From positions 1 through 64,000 of the forward strand of contig CAWFXE010000002.1 in the NCBI GenBank assembly GCA_963819715.1: DNA of 64,000 nt, written 5' to 3'. Both the position numbers and the translations under genes were made by a program. Below are positions 35,596 to 46,855 of this stretch, piece by piece. The stretch comes from DASUPK01 sp963819715. GTDB lineage: Bacteria; Actinomycetota; Thermoleophilia; Solirubrobacterales; 70-9. A model generated the notes under the pieces. It did not search any database, was not told the origin of the DNA, and saw nothing but the letters and a program-made list of their open reading frames with translations. How positions within the stretch are numbered: position 1 is the first letter of the stretch; each line of letters starts with the position of its first letter.

Positions 35596-37118
35596 CTGCC
35601 GACGATGCGGTCGCGGCCGGCGTCCTTGGCCGCGTAGAGCGCGGTGTCGGCGCGGGCGGTCAGAGACTCGGCGCTCTCCGACCCGTCCCAGCGGCAGACG
35701 CCGGCGGAGCAGGTCTGGCCTTCCGGCAGGGAGGTGCGCAGGCGCTCCAGCATCTGCTGGGCGTGCTCCATGTTGGTTCCGGGAAGGGCGACCGCGAACT
35801 CCTCGCCCCCGTAGCGGGCGAGGATGTCACCGGCACGGAGCGTCTGCATCCAGGCACCGGAGATCTGCTTGAGGAAGCGGTCGCCCGCCTGGTGGCCGTG
35901 CGAGTCGTTGTAGAGCTTGAAGTTGTCGAGGTCGAGGATTGCGACGCAGAGCGCACCCCCGTCGCGGTCGGCGCGCGAGAGCTCCCGCCCGAGCTCCTCG
36001 TCCCAGGCCCGCCGGTTGAGCAATCCAGTGAGGTCGTCGGTGCGGGCGGCGACCTCGAGACGCCCGAGGAGCTCGCCGCGCTCGATCGCAATCGCCGCCT
36101 CGAGCGCGAGCAACCGCACCGCCCGCCTGGTCTCCCCTCCGAGCGCCTCGAGGGGCTCGCGCCAGTAGACCGCCAGCACGCCGACGGCGGTGCTCTTCCC
36201 GCGGAGAATCGGCTGCCAGAGCGCCGCGCCGGCCTCGAAGCCGGGCGAGAGCTCCTGGGTGGGCTTGGCGCCAAGCAGCGTCGCGAACCGATCGGTCGCG
36301 GAGGTGAAGGCCTGAATCGCCCCGGAGCTCGGCGTCACGAACGGGATCGAGGCGCCCTCGGCGTCCGTGCCCGCGACGGCGGTCGCCTGCAGCGCGTCGC
36401 CGGTGTGGTTCGGCCGCCAGAGCACCGCGGCCGAGGCGTGAGCCGTGCTGACCGCGGCCGAGCAGATCGCCCAGCCCACAGCGCGTGGATCGCTCTGAGT
36501 TGCGAGCTGCCGCGCCACCTCGCCCACGGCCTCGAGGTTGGCTGCTCGCCGCGCGGACGCATCCGTCTCCCTGCGCAGGCGCCCGGCGAGGGCGTCGACG
36601 AGCAGGCCGGCGACGAGGATGCTGCCGACGGTCACGACCCAGCGCGCAACCGGAGTCGGCCCCTCGAGCTGGGTCAGCACCCAGCCGTACGCGGCGCCGA
36701 CCGCGGCCATCTGCACGAGGCCCCAGACCCGGCCGAAGAAGAAGAACGAATAGACCCCGATCCAGAGGTACCAGATCGTGTAGTAGCCGCTCGGGTCGTG
36801 GCCGTAATAGACGGCACGGGTGACCACCGCGGTACCGCCGAGCACGATGATCGGCAGGGACCATCGCGGGAGCCTGTTGCGCAGCGCGAGCAGCACGACC
36901 CCCGAGGCGAACGCGAGCACCACGTTGCTCCACAGATTGGGCGCGTCGTATTCGCTCGGGTGCGGCAAGAGCAGCGAGAGCCCACCGATCGTCCCCCCGG
37001 CGAGAAAGAGCAAGCCGAGTACGGCGGCCATGGTGCGCGACGACTGATGGAAATCACGCCCGGCGACCCCATTTTTTAGAGCCCGTACGCCGGATTTCAC
37101 TCTCTGACTATCGCCCAT
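35592..37118 (-). CDS. Membrane GAF-GGDEF diguanylate cyclase
   Basis: 508 residues. About six membrane segments (from VLGLLFLAGGTIGGLSLLLP to VVTVGSILVAGLLVDALAG) are followed by a GAF-like domain (AICSAAVSTAHASAAVLW) and a C-terminal GGDEF domain with DDLTGLLNRRAWDEEL, ILDLDNFKLYNDSHGHQAGD and the active-site RYGGEEFAVALP. It should make c-di-GMP in response to a membrane or bound signal. The start ATG 37118 is chosen because the longer frame upstream opposes the VOC gene. Confidence 0.9.
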   Translation of the reverse strand: MGDSQRVKSGVRALKNGVAGRDFHQSSRTMAAVLGLLFLAGGTIGGLSLLLPHPSEYDAPNLWSNVVLAFASGVVLLALRNRLPRWSLPIIVLGGTAVVTRAVYYGHDPSGYYTIWYLWIGVYSFFFFGRVWGLVQMAAVGAAYGWVLTQLEGPTPVARWVVTVGSILVAGLLVDALAGRLRRETDASARRAANLEAVGEVARQLATQSDPRAVGWAICSAAVSTAHASAAVLWRPNHTGDALQATAVAGTDAEGASIPFVTPSSGAIQAFTSATDRFATLLGAKPTQELSPGFEAGAALWQPILRGKSTAVGVLAVYWREPLEALGGETRRAVRLLALEAAIAIERGELLGRLEVAARTDDLTGLLNRRAWDEELGRELSRADRDGGALCVAILDLDNFKLYNDSHGHQAGDRFLKQISGAWMQTLRAGDILARYGGEEFAVALPGTNMEHAQQMLERLRTSLPEGQTCSAGVCRWDGSESAESLTARADTALYAAKDAGRDRIVGS

Positions 37119-37175
37119 GCCCCTACGGTGGTCATCCGTAATTACTGCCGAATCCAGCCGAACTACCCTGAACTC

Positions 37176-38045
37176 ATGAGCGACAACGGCTCGATCGATT
37201 CCGCGACCGCGATGGGCCCCGTCCGCCTGACCGTCGGCGACGCCGACGGGATGCGCGACTTCTACCGGGACGCAATAGGGCTTGCGGAGCTCGAGCCAGC
37301 GGACGGGGTCGTTCGTCTCGGAACGAAGTCCGATGGCGAGCGCCCGATCGTCGAGCTCGTCGGCGATCCGGACGCCCCGCCGCGGCCCCGCGGCACCAGC
37401 GGCCTCTTCCACCTGGCCATCCTCGTCCCGACCCGCGCGGACCTCGCCCGCGCGCTGCAGCGCGTCGCCGAGGCCGGCTGGCGTCTCTCCGGCGCCTCCG
37501 ATCACCTGGTCAGCGAGGCTCTCTACACGAGCGATCCGGAGGGCAACGGGATCGAGCTCTACCGTGACCGCCCGCGCGAGGAATGGCCGGTCCGCGACGG
37601 CGTCCTGCAGATGGACACCCTCCCCCTCGACCTCGACGGCGTGCTCGGCGAGCTGCGCCGCGAGGACGCCGAGTCAGGAATGCCGGCGGGGACGCGCATA
37701 GGGCACGTCCACCTCAACGTCGGCGACCTCGCCGCCGCGGAGGCGTTCTACTCGGGCGCACTCGGCTTCGACATCATGGTCCGCGGCTACCCGGGCGCGC
37801 TCTTCGTCTCGGCGGGCGGGTATCACCACCATCTGGGCCTCAATACCTGGGCAGGCGAGGGAGCGCCCGCACCCCCCACGGGCAGCCGCGGCCTACGCCG
37901 TTTCGAAGTGTCGCTCCCAAGCCACGATCTGCTCGCCGCCGAGGAAGACCGCCTTCGTCAGGCCGGCTTCGAACCCGACCGCGAGAGCGATGAGGTCCAT
38001 GTGACAGATCCAGCCGGCAATGCCCTGGTCCTGACCGCAGGCTGA
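37176..38045 (+). CDS. Two-domain VOC (glyoxalase/dioxygenase) protein
   Basis: 289 residues in two VOC repeats: VRLTVGDADGMRDFYRDAIG ... LFHLAILVP ... PEGNGIELYRD and IGHVHLNVGDLAAAEAFYSG ... YHHHLGLNTW. Metal ligands His and Glu are present. The architecture resembles CatE-type extradiol dioxygenases/glyoxalases (lyase or dioxygenase, unresolved). The ATG at 37176 is preferred over the in-frame GTG 37128. Confidence 0.85.
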   Translation: MSDNGSIDSATAMGPVRLTVGDADGMRDFYRDAIGLAELEPADGVVRLGTKSDGERPIVELVGDPDAPPRPRGTSGLFHLAILVPTRADLARALQRVAEAGWRLSGASDHLVSEALYTSDPEGNGIELYRDRPREEWPVRDGVLQMDTLPLDLDGVLGELRREDAESGMPAGTRIGHVHLNVGDLAAAEAFYSGALGFDIMVRGYPGALFVSAGGYHHHLGLNTWAGEGAPAPPTGSRGLRRFEVSLPSHDLLAAEEDRLRQAGFEPDRESDEVHVTDPAGNALVLTAG

Positions 38046-38057
38046 ACCAGGCAGTCG

Positions 38058-38082
38058 TTCAGAAGCCATAGTGGTTTCTGAA
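38058..38082. terminator. Hairpin between convergent VOC genes
   Basis: TTCAGAAGCC and GGTTTCTGAA pair at 9 of 10 positions around an ATAGT loop, 13 bases after the plus-strand VOC stop and before the convergent VOC gene. It probably acts as a shared terminator of moderate strength. Confidence 0.5.
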
Positions 38083-38182
38083 TATTCGATTCAGGTGACG
38101 ACTGGCGTATTCATGGAGCGCATAGCCCATGTCGAAAGCCCTAGGCGCCGCGGGCGAAACACCCACCAGGCCCTGAAGCTCG

Positions 38183-38593
38183 CTATCTCGAACCGGTCGA
38201 CTGGCCGACCTCGATCAGGTGGCCGTCGGGGTCGCGCATGTAGCAGCGGATCTCTGCGCCCCGGTCCTGAGGCTCCGTCAGGAACTCGGCGCCCTTCCCC
38301 TTCCATTCCTCGTAGCGGGCCTGGATGTCCGCCACGCGGATGTTCATGAAGGCGCTCACCCGATTGGGGTCGTCGGGCACGTCGAGCACGACCTCGGGCT
38401 TGTCCTCGGTCGGGCCGCCGCCGACGTTGATGATCACCCAGCTGTTGGCGACCTGCAGGATGGTCGGCTCGCCCTCCATCACGACCTCGCCGCCCAGGAC
38501 GTCCCGGTAGAACGCCGCCGAGCGCGACACGTCGGCGCTGACGAGGAAGTGCGTCAGGACGAAACCCTCGCTCGGCGCCGGAAATTCGGCCAT
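38183..38593 (-). CDS. Single-domain VOC family protein
   Basis: 136 residues of one VOC/glyoxalase unit: TVLTHFLVSADVSRSAAFYR-like opening (FVLTHFLVSADVSRSAAFYR), VLGGEVVMEGEPTILQVANS and RCYMRDPDGHLIEVGQ with the metal-binding Glu. Function could be glyoxalase-, bleomycin- or fosfomycin-resistance-like; not determinable. It is divergent from the glutamine synthetase gene. Confidence 0.85.
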   Translation of the reverse strand: MAEFPAPSEGFVLTHFLVSADVSRSAAFYRDVLGGEVVMEGEPTILQVANSWVIINVGGGPTEDKPEVVLDVPDDPNRVSAFMNIRVADIQARYEEWKGKGAEFLTEPQDRGAEIRCYMRDPDGHLIEVGQSTGSR

Positions 38594-38630
38594 CGCGACG
38601 CACCCTACCCGTCCATACCTCGTGTCGAAC

Positions 38631-38654
38631 CGCGTATTGCGATTTTTATACGCG
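38631..38654. promoter_or_regulatory. Inverted repeat upstream of glutamine synthetase III
   Basis: CGCGTAT (38631-38637) and ATACGCG (38648-38654) flank a T-rich 10-base spacer, about 110 bases before the glnA3-type gene in a divergent gap. It may be an operator or promoter element, possibly for nitrogen control; the regulator is not known. Confidence 0.4.
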
Positions 38655-38761
38655 CGGACAATGCCTCCGCCCTGCGTGGGCCTCTAATCTCCGCCTCGAT
38701 TCGTGTGACCAACCTCGGCGCGCCGCAGGCGCGCCTAGCCTGCGAGGAGGCAGCCCCGACG

Positions 38762-40906
<2,145 letters not shown>

Positions 40907-40930
40907 CTCGAAAGCGCTCGTCTGTATTCT

Positions 40931-40943
40931 TTGACTCAGTCAA
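40931..40943. promoter_or_regulatory. Palindromic operator at the start of the MarR-GNAT gene
   Basis: TTGACT-C-AGTCAA is a perfect palindrome 5 bases before the ATG at 40949, just after a TATTCT box (40925). Such placement fits autorepression by the MarR domain encoded downstream. Confidence 0.6.
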
Positions 40944-40948
40944 GGAAT

Positions 40949-41884
40949 ATGGCGAGCGCGACGAAGCAGAGCAAGCAGGACCAACGCGTCGCCGCTGTCC
41001 GCGCCTTCAACCGGCTCTATCCGCTCAAGGTCGGCCTTCTCTCTCCCGGCTATCTGCACAGCCCGTTCTCCATCACCGAGGCACGGGTGATCCATGAGGT
41101 CGCGACGCACCCGGGGACGGAGGTGGCCGGCCTTCGTCGCGAGCTGGGGCTGGACGCCGGCTATCTCAGCCGGATCCTCCACCGCTTCGAGGATGAGCGG
41201 TTGATCAGGCGAGGGCGCTCGAGCGCCGACCGCCGGCGCCAGCTGGTCGAGCTGACCGCCAAGGGTCATCGCACATTCGCCGGCCTCGACCGGCGATCCA
41301 GCTCGGAGATCGGGGCGGTGCTCAGCGACTACTCGGATGAGCAGCAGCGCGGGCTCGTCGAGGCGATGGGCTCGATCCGGCGGATCCTCGGGGAGCCGCT
41401 CGACAGTCGCCGGATGGTGATCCGCGAGATCCGGCCAGGTGACCATGGCTGGGTCCTGGAGCGGCACGCGCACCTCTACGACGACCTCGGCTGGCCGCCG
41501 GAGTTCGAGGCCCTTGTCGCTCGCATCGTGGCCGACTACCTCTCCGACCACGACCCGGAGATCGAGAGGGGCTGGATCGCCGAGCTCGACGGCGAGCGCG
41601 CCGGGGCCGTCTACTGCGTCCGCAACTCGGACGACGTGGCCCAGCTGCGGCTGCTCTTCGCCGAGGACTGGGCGCGCGGCCTGGGCGTCGGGCGCAAGCT
41701 GGTCGACTGCTGCATCCGCTTCGCCCGCTCGAAGGGCTACGGGCGGATGGTGCTCTGGACCAACAGCTCGCTCGCCAGCGCACGCCGGATCTACGACGCC
41801 GCCGGCTTCACCCAGACCAGCGAGGCTCCGAACGAGGTGTTCCCGAAGGGGACTGTCGGCCAGGAGCTTTGGCTGGACATCTAG
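40949..41884 (+). CDS. MarR-type regulator fused to GNAT acetyltransferase
   Basis: 311 residues. Residues 20-150 are a MarR winged helix (ITEARVIHEVATHPGTEVAG, LDAGYLSRILHRFEDERLI, RRRQLVELTAKG). Residues 160-311 are a GNAT domain with the acetyl-CoA loop AEDWARGLGVGRKLVDCCIR and MVLWTNSSLASARRIYDAAG. This fused architecture occurs in many actinobacteria; the acetylated substrate is usually unknown. ATG 40949 is favoured because an earlier TTG start at 40931 lies inside the operator palindrome. Confidence 0.9.
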   Translation: MASATKQSKQDQRVAAVRAFNRLYPLKVGLLSPGYLHSPFSITEARVIHEVATHPGTEVAGLRRELGLDAGYLSRILHRFEDERLIRRGRSSADRRRQLVELTAKGHRTFAGLDRRSSSEIGAVLSDYSDEQQRGLVEAMGSIRRILGEPLDSRRMVIREIRPGDHGWVLERHAHLYDDLGWPPEFEALVARIVADYLSDHDPEIERGWIAELDGERAGAVYCVRNSDDVAQLRLLFAEDWARGLGVGRKLVDCCIRFARSKGYGRMVLWTNSSLASARRIYDAAGFTQTSEAPNEVFPKGTVGQELWLDI

Positions 41885-41993
41885 TCGCGGATCATCCGAA
41901 TAGGCTCCCGAGATCGACTTCCAGGTCCGCAAAGACGATCTGCAGGAGACCCGGTTCGCGGACAGCGACGCGCCCGAGCTCGAGCCCGGCCAG

Positions 41994-42986
41994 GTGCTGC
42001 TCGGGGTCGACTCGTTCGGCCTCACCACAAACAACATCACCTACGCGGTGATGGGCGAAGCGATGAACTATTGGGACTTCTTCCCCGTCGCGGACGGGGA
42101 CGGCTGGGCCCGGATGCCGGTCTGGGGCTTCGCCGACGTCGTCGCGAGTGAGGCCGAGGGCGTGCCGGAGGGAACGAGGATCTTTGGCTACCTGCCGCCC
42201 GGCTCTCACCTCGTGGTCCACCCTGATCGCGCCGACCCGCTCGACTTCGTGGACACCTCGCCGCACCGCGCGAATCTGCCGGCCGCCTACAACCGCTACA
42301 TCCGGGTCACCGGCCTGCCTTTCTACGAGGAGCGGAGCGAGGACCAGCAGATGCTGCTCTGGCCGCTCTACTTCACCTCGTTCCTGATCGACGACTTCCT
42401 CGACGACTCCGACTTCTTCGGCGCGAAGTCCGCCGTCCTGTCATCGGCATCGAGCCGCACCTCATCCGCCCTCGCCTATCTCGTCGACAAGCGCGACGGG
42501 ATCGAGGTGATCGGGCTGACCTCGCCCCGGAACGTCGAGTTCACGGAGTCGCTCGGCGTCTACGACAGGGTCGTCTCCTACGAGGAGCTCGATTCGCTCG
42601 ACACAGATCCGGCCGTCTACGTCGACATGTCCGGAGACGCCAAGGTCCGCAGCGCCGTCCACGGCCACTACGGCGACCAGCTGAAGCACGACGCGGCCGT
42701 CGGGATCACGCACCGCGAGGATCTCGGCGGCGGCACCGAGCTCGCCGGCCCCAAGCCGGTCTTCTTCTTCGCCCCCGACCGCCTTCGGAAGAGGACGGAG
42801 GACTGGGGCCCGGACGGTCTCAACGAGCGCCTCGCCGCCGCTTGGCTTCCGTACGTCGAGTGGACGCGGGATTGGCTCCAGGTCGAGCACGGCTCCGGCG
42901 CCGATGACGTCGAACGGACCTACCGCGAGCTTCTCGACGGCAAGTCCGACCCGGCGGTCGGGCACGTCCTGCGGCCCGGCGACTAG
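41994..42986 (+). CDS. DUF2855-family protein, true start unclear
   Basis: At least 330 residues, of the DUF2855 family that resembles quinone-oxidoreductase-type folds: LLGVDSFGLTTNNITYAVMG, MPVWGFADVVASEAEGVPEG and VLSSASSRTSSALAYLVDKR (a nucleotide-binding-like turn). The first usual start codon is GTG 41994, but the frame is open back to a stop at 41901 and encodes DFQVRKDDLQETRF, which looks like the real N-terminus. No ATG, GTG or TTG exists there, so a lost start codon or a rare start (ATC 41913) is possible. Confidence 0.75.
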   Translation: MLLGVDSFGLTTNNITYAVMGEAMNYWDFFPVADGDGWARMPVWGFADVVASEAEGVPEGTRIFGYLPPGSHLVVHPDRADPLDFVDTSPHRANLPAAYNRYIRVTGLPFYEERSEDQQMLLWPLYFTSFLIDDFLDDSDFFGAKSAVLSSASSRTSSALAYLVDKRDGIEVIGLTSPRNVEFTESLGVYDRVVSYEELDSLDTDPAVYVDMSGDAKVRSAVHGHYGDQLKHDAAVGITHREDLGGGTELAGPKPVFFFAPDRLRKRTEDWGPDGLNERLAAAWLPYVEWTRDWLQVEHGSGADDVERTYRELLDGKSDPAVGHVLRPGD

Positions 42987-43032
42987 TCCCGCCGCCACCA
43001 GCCGCCTACCCCTCGCTACGGTGGTAGTCGCA

Positions 43033-43680
43033 GTGAGGTTCGCGACGACAGTCCTGATCGCGGGGCTTCTGCTCGCCGGGTGCGGCTCCTCGTCGGGCGG
43101 GAACACGATGGCAGCGCCGTCGGCTCCGCCGCCAGGGCCAGCGCCGACACCGGCGTCGGCCGATCACCACCATCTGCAGCCGGCCTGCTCCCGGCGGGCG
43201 CGAGCAGTCCTCGCGCGCGCGGCCTCAGTTCAGCCGACCGCTGTGACCGGCTCCCCGTTCAAAGCCTCGAACGGGGCGGCGGGGTGCCGACTCGACGCCG
43301 TAGACCTCCAGGCGGTCGCCCTGCTGGACAGCGCGCCCCAGCCCTACGTGCGAATGGAGCGCGAGCAGGTCGAGTTCTGGCAGAACGTCGAGTGGTCCCA
43401 CAAAGCCGCTCACGCCGCGCCGGCGCCCGTGACGAGCCTGGGGCTCGGCGGATACTGGTTCCCGCTGCAGAGCCGCATGCTCACCACCGACGGCGTTCGG
43501 CTGGACACGATCAAGGTGATCTGGCCCAGCGGCGAGGGCCGAGCGCAAGCCCCTCGCGATCAGGCTCGCGCACGTCTACCTGGGGCCTCCGGTCAAGCCG
43601 CCGGGCTACTAGACGACTCCACTTCGCCGGTCTTGAGTGTGGTTCTTGAGACCGCCGCTTTGCATGGAAAGCAGTACTAG
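43033..43680 (+). CDS. Putative lipoprotein, probable late frameshift
   Basis: From GTG 43033 the product has a lipoprotein signal RFATTVLIAGLLLAGC, a Pro/Ala-rich linker, then a domain with ACSRRARAVLARA, FKASNGAAGCRLDA and RMEREQVEFWQNVEWS. The frame runs to 43680, but after about 43535 a different frame reads ERKPLAIRLAHVYLGPP and stops at 43612, which is much more protein-like. One indel near 43535 is likely. Function unknown; the paired cysteines suggest a disulfide in the outer domain. Confidence 0.65.
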   Translation: MRFATTVLIAGLLLAGCGSSSGGNTMAAPSAPPPGPAPTPASADHHHLQPACSRRARAVLARAASVQPTAVTGSPFKASNGAAGCRLDAVDLQAVALLDSAPQPYVRMEREQVEFWQNVEWSHKAAHAAPAPVTSLGLGGYWFPLQSRMLTTDGVRLDTIKVIWPSGEGRAQAPRDQARARLPGASGQAAGLLDDSTSPVLSVVLETAALHGKQY

Positions 43681-43689
43681 GCCCGGCGC

Positions 43690-45282
43690 CTACTTGCACC
43701 ACGGGTTCCGCGGCACGCCCTTGCACGGGTACGGCATGTTCTTGAGCTTCTTGTTCGGAAGCTTGTGCATGACGACCTGCTGGCGTCGCGGGTAGTGATC
43801 GTTCGGGCCGCACGGAGTCCCGAACAGCATCGCGTTGCACTCCACCTGCGTGACCAGATCGAGGTTCGGGTTAGCCGGCGCCGTCGGCCCGCAGGCCGGG
43901 TTCGTCGCCTGGAGGTTGGCGGGTGAGGTGCCGTCGGGCAGGGAGTTCCCCGAGAAGCAGTTGATGGGGTTCCCGTCCGTGAACGTGATCTGGCCGATGT
44001 CGCCGTTGGTCGCGTTCCCGAAGAAGCCATTCCCCTGGAACGTGTTGTTCTTCGCCGAATTGCCCCAGTCGTCGTACAGGCACCCAAACGGCCCGCCCGT
44101 CTCAACGCCGCCCTCGCAGTGAGCGACGGGCGGAGGGGTATCCGTGTCGGGGAACGGAATCATGAGGAGACCCCACGACCCGTTGTGGACGAACTTGTTG
44201 TTCATGATCGTGTCGTTGCGGCCGCCCGCGATCGACATCCCGGTGCCCACCGGCCCGGCGCCGGCCGCGCCGACCCGGGGCACGTCCGGGTTGTTGTTGT
44301 CGTGGACGTAGTTGTGCATGAAGACCCAGCATGAGCTCGTGTGGGTGATCGAGCTGGTCGCGTTGCCGGGGCAGGCGCCGTCCTGCGGCGAGGGGGCATC
44401 GTCGTTGTTCTGGCTGTTCGTGTCGAAGCCGTCCTGGTTGTTGTCGAACTCCGAGTTCTTGACGATCAGCCAGCCGCCCGCGTTGGTGCCCGAGTAGCCC
44501 AGGGCGCTGTACTCCGACCAGGCGTGGTCCATCACCTGGTTGCAGAACTGCTGACAGGCCCCGATGTAGTAGCCCGAATCGCTGAAGTTGCTTGCGTAGG
44601 TCTGGAACCACTTGCCGCTGCCGCTCGAGTTGCTCGAGAAGATGCCGTAGCTGGCCGCGCTCGCGTCGTCCTTGTAGAAGGTCGACGTGGCACTCAGGTA
44701 GGAGCCCTTGAATGGGCCCATCCCGATCTGTCCGGAGCCGTCGCCGCCGTTCCACCAGATCTCGTTGCCCTGCCCGCTGCTGCCCGATAGGAAGTTGCAG
44801 ACCGTGAGGTTGTCGATCCGGGTCTTGTTCGCCTTGAAGACGACGATTCCGTTGCGGCCCTGAGGCCCGTCGGGTGTGGTCACGCCGAAGTCCTGAACCG
44901 CCGGGTCGGAGCTGCAGTGCTTGCCCTTGTGCGGCAGCGTGCCGTCGACGATCACCTTCTTGCGGCTCATCCCGCGGAGGTGCAGGCCCTTCTTGGTGAT
45001 CAGGACGCCTGCTGGCGGCGGAGCACCCTCGGTCGCCGGCCCGGTGGTCTGGTCGTAGCTCTCGTGGTAGTCGCCGGGGCCGACGAGGATCCAGTCGCCG
45101 GGCCTGGCCTTGTTGACGGCGGCCTGGATCGACTTGAACTTGCCCTTGATCCCCTTGTAGGTGCCCACCCGGAGGACGCGCCGACCCTTGTGGGCCGCGG
45201 CCGGCGTCGAGGCGACCACGGCAAGCGATAGAGAGAGCAGGAGAATCGCTTGAAATAGACGTAGCGCCCGGTGTCCAGCCAT
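43690..45282 (-). CDS. Secreted right-handed parallel beta-helix protein
   Basis: 530 residues with a signal peptide (LFQAILLLSLSLAVVASTPA ending TPAAA). FKSIQAAVNKARPGDWILVG and GVLITKKGLHLRGMSRKKVI are the usual entry of pectate-lyase-like beta-helix proteins, followed by many Asn/Gly-rich coils (FDNNQDGFDTNSQNN, GGRNDTIMNNKFVHNG). Several Cys pairs suggest stabilising disulfides. It probably binds or degrades a surface or plant/soil polysaccharide; no catalytic residues are assigned. Confidence 0.85.
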   Translation of the reverse strand: MAGHRALRLFQAILLLSLSLAVVASTPAAAHKGRRVLRVGTYKGIKGKFKSIQAAVNKARPGDWILVGPGDYHESYDQTTGPATEGAPPPAGVLITKKGLHLRGMSRKKVIVDGTLPHKGKHCSSDPAVQDFGVTTPDGPQGRNGIVVFKANKTRIDNLTVCNFLSGSSGQGNEIWWNGGDGSGQIGMGPFKGSYLSATSTFYKDDASAASYGIFSSNSSGSGKWFQTYASNFSDSGYYIGACQQFCNQVMDHAWSEYSALGYSGTNAGGWLIVKNSEFDNNQDGFDTNSQNNDDAPSPQDGACPGNATSSITHTSSCWVFMHNYVHDNNNPDVPRVGAAGAGPVGTGMSIAGGRNDTIMNNKFVHNGSWGLLMIPFPDTDTPPPVAHCEGGVETGGPFGCLYDDWGNSAKNNTFQGNGFFGNATNGDIGQITFTDGNPINCFSGNSLPDGTSPANLQATNPACGPTAPANPNLDLVTQVECNAMLFGTPCGPNDHYPRRQQVVMHKLPNKKLKNMPYPCKGVPRNPWCK

Positions 45283-45441
45283 GTCCGTTTTCCCTTCAGG
45301 CCGCCGGTCGGTTCGCGGACCACGATCCCAAACGCGAGCTGTTGTTGCCCCACCGGCACCCTACTACGGGATAGCCGCTTTGGACGAGAAGCGGCGCTTT
45401 GCCTGGAAAGCGACGCTCCGTCGAGAGATACTGCGTCGGCG

Positions 45442-45841
45442 ATGTCGGAGGAAATGATCGAGGTTGTTCGCCGTGGCTTCGAGGCTTTCAATCGGCGGGA
45501 CTTGGCAGCTGCTTTGGCCGTATGGACCCCAGATGCGGAAATCGACTGGTCGCGCTCCAAGGGACCCCTAAAGGGTGTCTACCGGGGTCATCAGGGACTG
45601 GAGTCATTCTGGAACGAGTTCTGGTCTGCCTTCGAAACGGTCGAAATCGAAAATCCACGAGCCGACGCAGATGGGCCACTGCGTGGTGGTTCCCAACACC
45701 GCTCATATGCGCGGCCGAGACGGGATCGAAGTAGTCGCCAGGAGCACTTTCGTCTTCACGGTCGAGAACGGGTTGCAGACTCGCCTGCAGATGTTCCAAG
45801 AGCAGGCGGAGGCGCTCGAAGCCGCCCAGGTGTCGGAATAG
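45442..45841 (+). pseudogene. SnoaL/NTF2-like protein, single frameshift
   Basis: The first part (ATG 45442) reads MIEVVRRGFEAFNRRDLAAA, ALAVWTPDAEIDWSRSKGPL and GHQGLESFWNEFWSAFETVE, a SnoaL-like fold. Near 45650 the frame must change; the new frame reads HCVVVPNTAHMRGRDGIEVV, ARSTFVFTVENGLQTRLQMF and ends ALEAAQVSE at 45841. Together these make about 133 residues, a normal length. The substrate is unknown. Confidence 0.7.
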
Positions 45842-46183
45842 CTGCTTTGGTCGGAGCGGTTTTCGCCTTCTCCATCGGGGGGGCAGGACGAGGACACCCA
45901 GTGCTTCGCCACATTCGATTCATCTGCAGCTACGGAAGCCGCCGCGGCGGCGGAGGGTCGTCGTTCACCGCTGCGGGCGCCTGAAGCGGGCGCACACCAA
46001 TGCCAAGCGCTCGCACATCAAGCGGAACCTAAAGGACAGCAACCGCAAGCTCCGCCGGCTGGGCTGATGAGGCTGCGCCCGCGGGTTACCAGCGGCCCGC
46101 TTGTGTGCTCCTGGCTGGGCGCATAGGATTTCTGCATCGCTCAGCGGGCTACACGGCAGCTGCGCTCTGTAAAGGGAGTCGCC

Positions 46184-46844
46184 GTGGCTGTGTGCCTCGC
46201 AGCCCTTTCGCTGGCGGCGAGCCCCTCGCTGGCCGGCGCGTCGATGACACTCGGGCAGGTGAACCCTGGTCCCCCGGGATCGGGAGGCACCTGCGGCGCG
46301 GCGGACGTGGTGCAGGGCTCTGGCAACACCTACGTCGTGCCCGCAACCGGCACGATCACCTCCTGGAGCCACAGATGGTGGCAGCGTCTGCTTCTTCAGC
46401 TCCCCCACCGGTGATTCAACCCGCTTTCGGACCGGGAATTTGGCTGACGGTGAGTCGGGGACCTTTCCCGGCTCCTTCTCGAATGAACGCGTGAACGTAT
46501 CGGCTGTGTTCAATCCCACGAACACGTTCACGCTCGGCGACGTTGACCGCAACAAGAAGAAGGGGACTGCGACGATGACCGTCAACGTTCCCAACCCCGG
46601 CGAGCTGACCGGGTCGGGCAAGGGCGTCAAGGTCGCCAGCGCCGCCGTGACCAGCAAGACGGTGAGCACACCGGGCGATGTGCAACTCCTGATTAAGGCG
46701 AAGGGCAAGAAGAAGCGGAAGCTGAAGAAGAAGGGCAAGGTCAAACTCAAGCTCGCCGTCACCTACACGCCGACCGGCGGCGACCCGAGCACCCAGTCGG
46801 TGAAGGTGAAGCTGAAGCTGAAGAAGAAGCTCAAGAAGCGTTAG
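46184..46844 (+). pseudogene. Secreted protein with Lys-rich C-terminus, single frameshift
   Basis: From GTG 46184 (AAAGGGAG upstream) a signal peptide VAVCLAALSLAASPSLAGA leads to GQVNPGPPGSGGTCGAADVV and NTYVVPATGTITSWSH. After a shift near 46375 the second frame continues SNERVNVSAVFNPTNTFTLG, a beta-rich domain and an extraordinary basic end (KKKRKLKKKGKVKLKLAV ... KLKLKKKLKKR). The last part resembles a surface-anchoring or polyanion-binding tail. No family named. Confidence 0.6.
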
Positions 46845-46855
46845 CAGGGGGAGGA

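Noticed and set aside
38219..38761. In-frame N-terminal extension of glutamine synthetase III
   Set aside because: It opposes the VOC gene, and family-like sequence and length begin at ATG 38762.
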